Source: Acidobacteriaceae bacterium (GTDB taxonomy: Bacteria > Acidobacteriota > Terriglobia > Terriglobales > Acidobacteriaceae). From it: a DNA stretch of 33,260 bases. The number at the start of each line of letters is the position of its first letter. The first letter of the stretch is position 1. Under the pieces are notes generated by a model. That model worked only from the letters and a program-made list of their open reading frames with translations, was not told the origin of the DNA and did not search any database. The stretch covers positions 1-33,260 of the forward strand of contig JASHTH010000331.1 of assembly GCA_030040655.1 (NCBI GenBank). The letters run 5' to 3'. A program made the position numbers and the translations under genes. Shown piece after piece: positions 29,093 to 33,260 of this stretch.

Positions 29093-29349
29093 TCAGTTCG
29101 AGATTTGCATCAAGTCGTTGCGCTTGTCCTCTGCTACCTCGTTTTCGGATGTAGTCCCGGATCGCCTTCTCATCGCGGCCCTCCATGGGCACGAAATATC
29201 TTCATCCAGAAATCCCGCCCGGCGTCGTTCTGCTTACCCTTCGCGTAGACCCGCACCGGGTGGATCGCGCTCTTGCCATTGATAAACTCACCCGAGCGGA
29301 AGGCGAAAGGCGTCTTTTCCCGCCGCGCTTCGCCTCCACCCGTCACTTA
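29093..29349 (-). pseudogene. Frameshifted remnant of a small protein of unknown function
   Basis: Minus-strand segments in three frames join as GEARREKTPFAFRSGEFINGKSAIHPVRVYAKGKQNDAGRDFWMKIFRA // MEGRDEKAIRDYIRK // EVAEDKRNDLMQISN*. Confidence 0.45.
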
Positions 29350-29435
29350 CGATCGTCAACCCATCCCAAAAGCCTCGTAAATCCGTGAGACAGCCGTTAG
29401 ACTCAGTCTTCAGTTCGTTGGACTCAAGATCGACG

Positions 29436-30764
29436 ATGAAACAAAGCAGGTCGCACAATAGAGTGCTCTTTCGCCAACTCGCTCCCGTGTTCCTTTCTTG
29501 CGCATTCGCTTTCGCGCAGGACACGGCCATGTTTCGAGGCGATCTTGGTCACTCGGGTATCTATGAGGGAGCGGGAGTGCCCAAACTCAACGGAGTCAAG
29601 TGGACCTTCCACACTCACGGCGAAGTCATCTCATCACCCGCCATCGTCGACGGCGTCGTCTATATTGGCAGCAACGACGGCAATCTTTACGCTATAGACC
29701 AGCAAACCGGCTCCCAGAAATGGAGCTTCTCCACCGAAGCCCGCATCACCTCATCGCCCGCCGTCGCCAATGGCCTAGTCTATTTCAGCAGCTACGATGG
29801 AAACTTCTACGCAGTTGAAACTACATCAGGAAGGCTGCGATGGAAGTTTCGCAACGCGGGCGAGCGCCGCTACGCCGCAACGCATCTGCACGGCTCCCTT
29901 CCTGCGGGCGAAACAATGCCCGACCCTTTCGACATCTATCTCTCCTCGCCCGCGGTCTGGAATGGCGCCATCTACTTCGGCAGTGGCGACGGCAATATTT
30001 ATTCGCTCGATGCCGCTGCCGGTTCGCTCAGGTGGAAGTTCCGGACCGGCGATGTTGTGCACGCCTCGCCCGCCATTGTCGATGGCAAGCTCTACATCGG
30101 CAGTTGGGATAGCTATTTCTACGCGCTCGATGCTGGCACTGGAAAAGAGCTTTGGCGATTCAAAACCGGGGAAGACGCCGACATCCATAATCAGGTCGGC
30201 ATCCAGTCTTCCGCCACAGTGGCAAACGGTCTGGTCTATTTCGGCTGCCGCGATTCGAATTTCTACGCTCTGGATGCGACGACGGGTACAGAACGATGGT
30301 TCTTTAACAACAAGGGCTCGTGGGTCATTACCTCACCCGTGGTGCAGGCGGGCAAGGTCTACTTTGCGACATCGGACTCGGCGATCCTCCGCATACTCGA
30401 CGCCCAGACCGGCGTACCCACTGGCTCAATCCAGTTCCACTGGCCTTTCTTTGCATCGCCCTCAATTGCAGGCAATACGCTCTATCTCGGCGGCCAAGAT
30501 GGAAAACTCGTTGCGATCGATCTCGCTTCGGACAAACCCATATGGGTCTTTCAGTCGGAGGGCTCCCGCCACAGTCTGGCCGCAATCTCTAAGCCCGACG
30601 GTAGTCCCAACTACGAAGCCGCCTTCACTTCCAACTTCTACGATGACTTGCTGGTCGGTGTCAGCAAAGTCCACGCCGTAGGCATGATCCTGTCGTCGCC
30701 CGTGGTCTCGGGCAATGTTGTCTACATAGGAAGCTCCGACGGCAGCCTCTACGCCCTTGAATAG
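29436..30764 (+). CDS. PQQ-binding-like beta-propeller (BamB/WD40-like) repeat protein, exported
   Basis: Regular repeats VDGVVYIGSNDGNLYAIDQQTGSQKWSF, ANGLVYFSSYDGNFYAVETTSGRLRWKF, WNGAIYFGSGDGNIYSLDAAAGSLRWKF. ORF begins 29385. Confidence 0.92.
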   Translation: MKQSRSHNRVLFRQLAPVFLSCAFAFAQDTAMFRGDLGHSGIYEGAGVPKLNGVKWTFHTHGEVISSPAIVDGVVYIGSNDGNLYAIDQQTGSQKWSFSTEARITSSPAVANGLVYFSSYDGNFYAVETTSGRLRWKFRNAGERRYAATHLHGSLPAGETMPDPFDIYLSSPAVWNGAIYFGSGDGNIYSLDAAAGSLRWKFRTGDVVHASPAIVDGKLYIGSWDSYFYALDAGTGKELWRFKTGEDADIHNQVGIQSSATVANGLVYFGCRDSNFYALDATTGTERWFFNNKGSWVITSPVVQAGKVYFATSDSAILRILDAQTGVPTGSIQFHWPFFASPSIAGNTLYLGGQDGKLVAIDLASDKPIWVFQSEGSRHSLAAISKPDGSPNYEAAFTSNFYDDLLVGVSKVHAVGMILSSPVVSGNVVYIGSSDGSLYALE

Positions 30765-30915
30765 GCGAAACTCTCTGCGGGCTTTTGTCTTGGAATTCGC
30801 AGGCCGCCTCATGCTCGGCATCATCCTGTGGCTCGCCAAAATAACGATTCTGCCGTCGAATCAGGCAAATGCGTTGTTTTACGCATCCGGTCAGTCGGCG
30901 TGTCAAACTGGCCGT

Positions 30916-31962
30916 ATGATACGCCTGCTGGGACTCATGGTTGCTCTAATCGCGCAATTCCACCGGTCTCGACGCGACCTGCTTTTGGAAAACTTGGCGC
31001 TGCGGCAGCAACTCGCCGTTTTGAAACGGCGGCATCCGCAACCGCGATTCGTAGCTTCTGATCGATTGTTCTGGGTGGTTTTGTGTCGACTCTGGCGAGG
31101 ATGGAAGGACGTACTGATTCTCGTCCAGCCGGAAACAGTTGTCCGATGGCACCGGGCGGGATTCAAAGCGTACTGGGCCTGGCTCTCGCGCCGTCGAGCT
31201 CGGGCGGGAAGGAAGCGAGTCAGCAAAGAACTGCGCGAACTCATTTTCCGCATGGTGGTTGAGAACCCGACCTGGGGCGCGCCGCGCATCCATGGAGAAC
31301 TGAAGATGCTTGGCTTCGATGTTGCCGAGAGAACCGTACTGCGCTGGATGCGCAAGGCCCCTCGAAGTCCCGAGCCGGCAAAGCAGTGGATGGCGTTTCT
31401 GACCAATCACCGCGAAGCCATCGCAGCGATGGATTTCTTCACCGTGCCCACGATCACTTTCAGCGTTCTCTATTGTTTCTTCGTCATTGCGCATGCCCGG
31501 CGACGTATTCTCCACTGTAATGTGACGAGGCATCCGAACAGCCCTTGGGTGGTTCAGCAGTTGCGCGAGGCCTTCCCCTTCGACCTGGCTCCGAAGTACC
31601 TGATCTTTGATCGTGCTGCAAACTTCAATCGGGAAGTCGTCGATACCGTGAGCAGCTTCGGCATTCAGCCCAAGCGTACCAGCTTTCGAAGCCCGTGGCA
31701 GAACGGCGTCGCTGAGCGCTGGATCGGCAACTTCCGCAGGGATCTGCTCGACCATGTGATCGTTCTCAACGAACGGCATCTAAAACGCCTAACAAACGAG
31801 TACATCCGTTACTACCATAACGATCGAACCCATCTGGCGCTGGCGAAGGGAACACCGGCGGGTCGCAAAGCAGCGAGCAAATCTGGCGTCGAGGTCGGGG
31901 CGAGGATTATAGCGATGCCAAAGCTCGGCGGTCTGCATCATCGCTACGAATGGGCCGCCTGA
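30916..31962 (+). CDS. Integrase core-domain (DDE) transposase, apparently intact
   Basis: ENLALRQQLAVLKRRHPQPR N-terminus, IHGELKMLGFDVAERTVLRWMRKAP, AMDFFTVPT, RSPWQNGVAERWIGNFRRDLLDHVIV. ORF extends to 30757. Confidence 0.92.
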   Translation: MIRLLGLMVALIAQFHRSRRDLLLENLALRQQLAVLKRRHPQPRFVASDRLFWVVLCRLWRGWKDVLILVQPETVVRWHRAGFKAYWAWLSRRRARAGRKRVSKELRELIFRMVVENPTWGAPRIHGELKMLGFDVAERTVLRWMRKAPRSPEPAKQWMAFLTNHREAIAAMDFFTVPTITFSVLYCFFVIAHARRRILHCNVTRHPNSPWVVQQLREAFPFDLAPKYLIFDRAANFNREVVDTVSSFGIQPKRTSFRSPWQNGVAERWIGNFRRDLLDHVIVLNERHLKRLTNEYIRYYHNDRTHLALAKGTPAGRKAASKSGVEVGARIIAMPKLGGLHHRYEWAA

Positions 31963-32214
31963 GTCACTGCTTTGAAGATCTCTCTTCAGCGTTGAGGATG
32001 AACTGCGGGAGAGGTATGCCCGCTGTTCTTTCCTTCGCCCAGTGCGGTGTGCCTTGATGAGTTCCCACCGTCTAATGGTCTACGTCAACCCAGCCGAAAA
32101 TCTTCTGCGAGACTGTCCGCGTGTCAGACACGCAGGTCCATTTTGCACCCGGATGGAATTTTGGCGGAGGACAGGACGACTTGTCACGCGAGACGGCCAG
32201 CAAACTCTCTTCGA

Positions 32215-32440
32215 GCCGATTGGCCTGGGACTGCACGCTGTCCACCAAAACGCACCAGACCTCACGCCCGTCCAAGCGGCGCCGCTCAAAGACGTGGCGT
32301 GGCGGAGGATTATTGCGGCCATCTCCCGGATAGGTAGGCGGAAAGATCTTGTCCCCCTTGCCTCCCACAGGCTGAAGACGTTGGCGGCGGCGAATAGCAG
32401 CGTGCTTGGAAACATACTCAGAGAGCGTGGCAGCGTCCAT
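32215..32440 (-). pseudogene. csb1: N-terminal fragment of type I-G (formerly I-U) CRISPR-associated Csb1/Cas7 (GSU0053 family)
   Basis: MDAATLSEYVSKHAAIRRRQRLQPVGGKGDKIFPPTYPGDG...RHVFERRRLDGREVWCVLVDSVQSQANRLEESLL. The LQPxGGxGDKxFPPTY and DSVQSQANRxEE blocks are recognised as Csb1-like. Similarity stops soon after; the ORF ends at 32072. Confidence 0.65.
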
Positions 32441-32946
32441 GATCCCCTTCCATTTTGCTCTTTACAGAATTTGGCGTTGACCCGACTGCTATCTCGCCTC
32501 GATTCGGTGTCTGAAATCATAAAGCAAATCTCTCTGCTGTTTGGCCCTCGTAAGCCATCGACGACCACCAGGTGCGCGCCCGGCGTGAAGCGGAGTCAGA
32601 CCGGGATTTGGAGCAACTTCTTCTCCCATCTGGTCTCGCGTTGCCGTCCGTCCAAGGAACTCGGTCGATGGGACCTCGGCACACTAATTAAAACGAAATC
32701 TGAGCAGGAATTCCGTTCGTTCCGTCAGCGGAACGGCGATACACGTCGCAGAGCGCACCATCTGGTGGGAGGGCTGCGGTGTTGGCTTTCGGCAACAAGC
32801 TCGACTGGGACTTCGGCCAGACTTGGCGGAAGGAAACGCAGCGAGAATAACTCGATACGAAGCGCGTGTGGCGATCACAGCTACAATTTCGACTACAGCC
32901 CAAATACATGGCTGGCTCAAATTTGCTGTAAACTATTGAAAATAAA

Positions 32947-33023
<77 letters not shown>

Positions 33024-33169
33024 AATCTGGATTGTCGAAGCGCATCACTTGAGGCCGGCCTGGCGGCAATGGCCATATCCTGGCGCTTGATTCAGTTTAG
33101 CAGAGAATGCCGTGCGTGATTCGAACCGATAGTGGGTCAGTTTGGATTTGCACAGAGACGGGAAGAGGG

Positions 33170-33259
33170 TCAACTGTAAATGTAAGGCCGTTTGATGGCA
33201 TTTTCGAAGAATTGCGCAACTCTCTCCATGAGTTCCTCGCTTACCGTCGAAGGATGCAA
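33170..33259 (-). CDS. C-terminal end of a CDS running off the right edge
   Basis: Minus strand reads ...LHPSTVSEELMERVAQFFENAIKRPYIYS*, open to the edge. Confidence 0.35.
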   Translation of the reverse strand: MHPSTVSEELMERVAQFFENAIKRPYIYS

Positions 33260-33260
33260 A

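Noticed and set aside
28447-29154. 235-aa plus-strand ORF
   Set aside because: Spans the IS110 fragment (in another frame) and the non-coding repeat; chance open frame.
2-31962. Composite transposon formed by the two integrase genes
   Set aside because: The copies are too diverged to be a recent mobilising pair, and no target-site duplication could be identified.

Overview
The 33.3 kb window is GC-rich, with an Acidobacteriota/Solibacter-like feel. The lineage is inferred from gene content (an ADOP-type FtsX/MacB permease, DUF1080, many PQQ-like beta-propellers) and is not proven. The core, ~3.1-17.1 kb, is a carbohydrate locus. A seven-gene minus-strand cluster encodes two PQQ-like beta-propellers, a cupin-like protein, a xylose-isomerase-like TIM barrel, a Gfo/Idh/MocA oxidoreductase, a DUF1080 protein and a mutarotase-like protein. 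It is divergent from a CUT2 (ribose/rhamnose-type) sugar ABC importer whose last gene fuses a permease to its substrate-binding protein. The combination resembles the keto-sugar (oxidation/elimination) route of glycoside cleavage. Other genes include a heme-c + helix-hairpin-helix protein, a cytochrome c-PQQ dehydrogenase, an APC permease, an acyl-CoA synthetase, an ADOP permease, a TetR/SRPBCC pair, a DUF1761-like protein and a fourth beta-propeller. The right end looks like an eroded island: an IS110 fragment, a ~93 bp structured repeat with a second copy upstream of the ADOP gene, a multiply frameshifted pseudogene, an intact integrase-type transposase, an apparent orphan 5' fragment of a type I-G (I-U) csb1/cas7 gene, and tRNA-Pro(CGG). 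Two MITE/REP-like elements with terminal inverted repeats are visible; one sits in the divergent promoter region of the sugar locus. All assignments come from reading the sequence; no database search was run.
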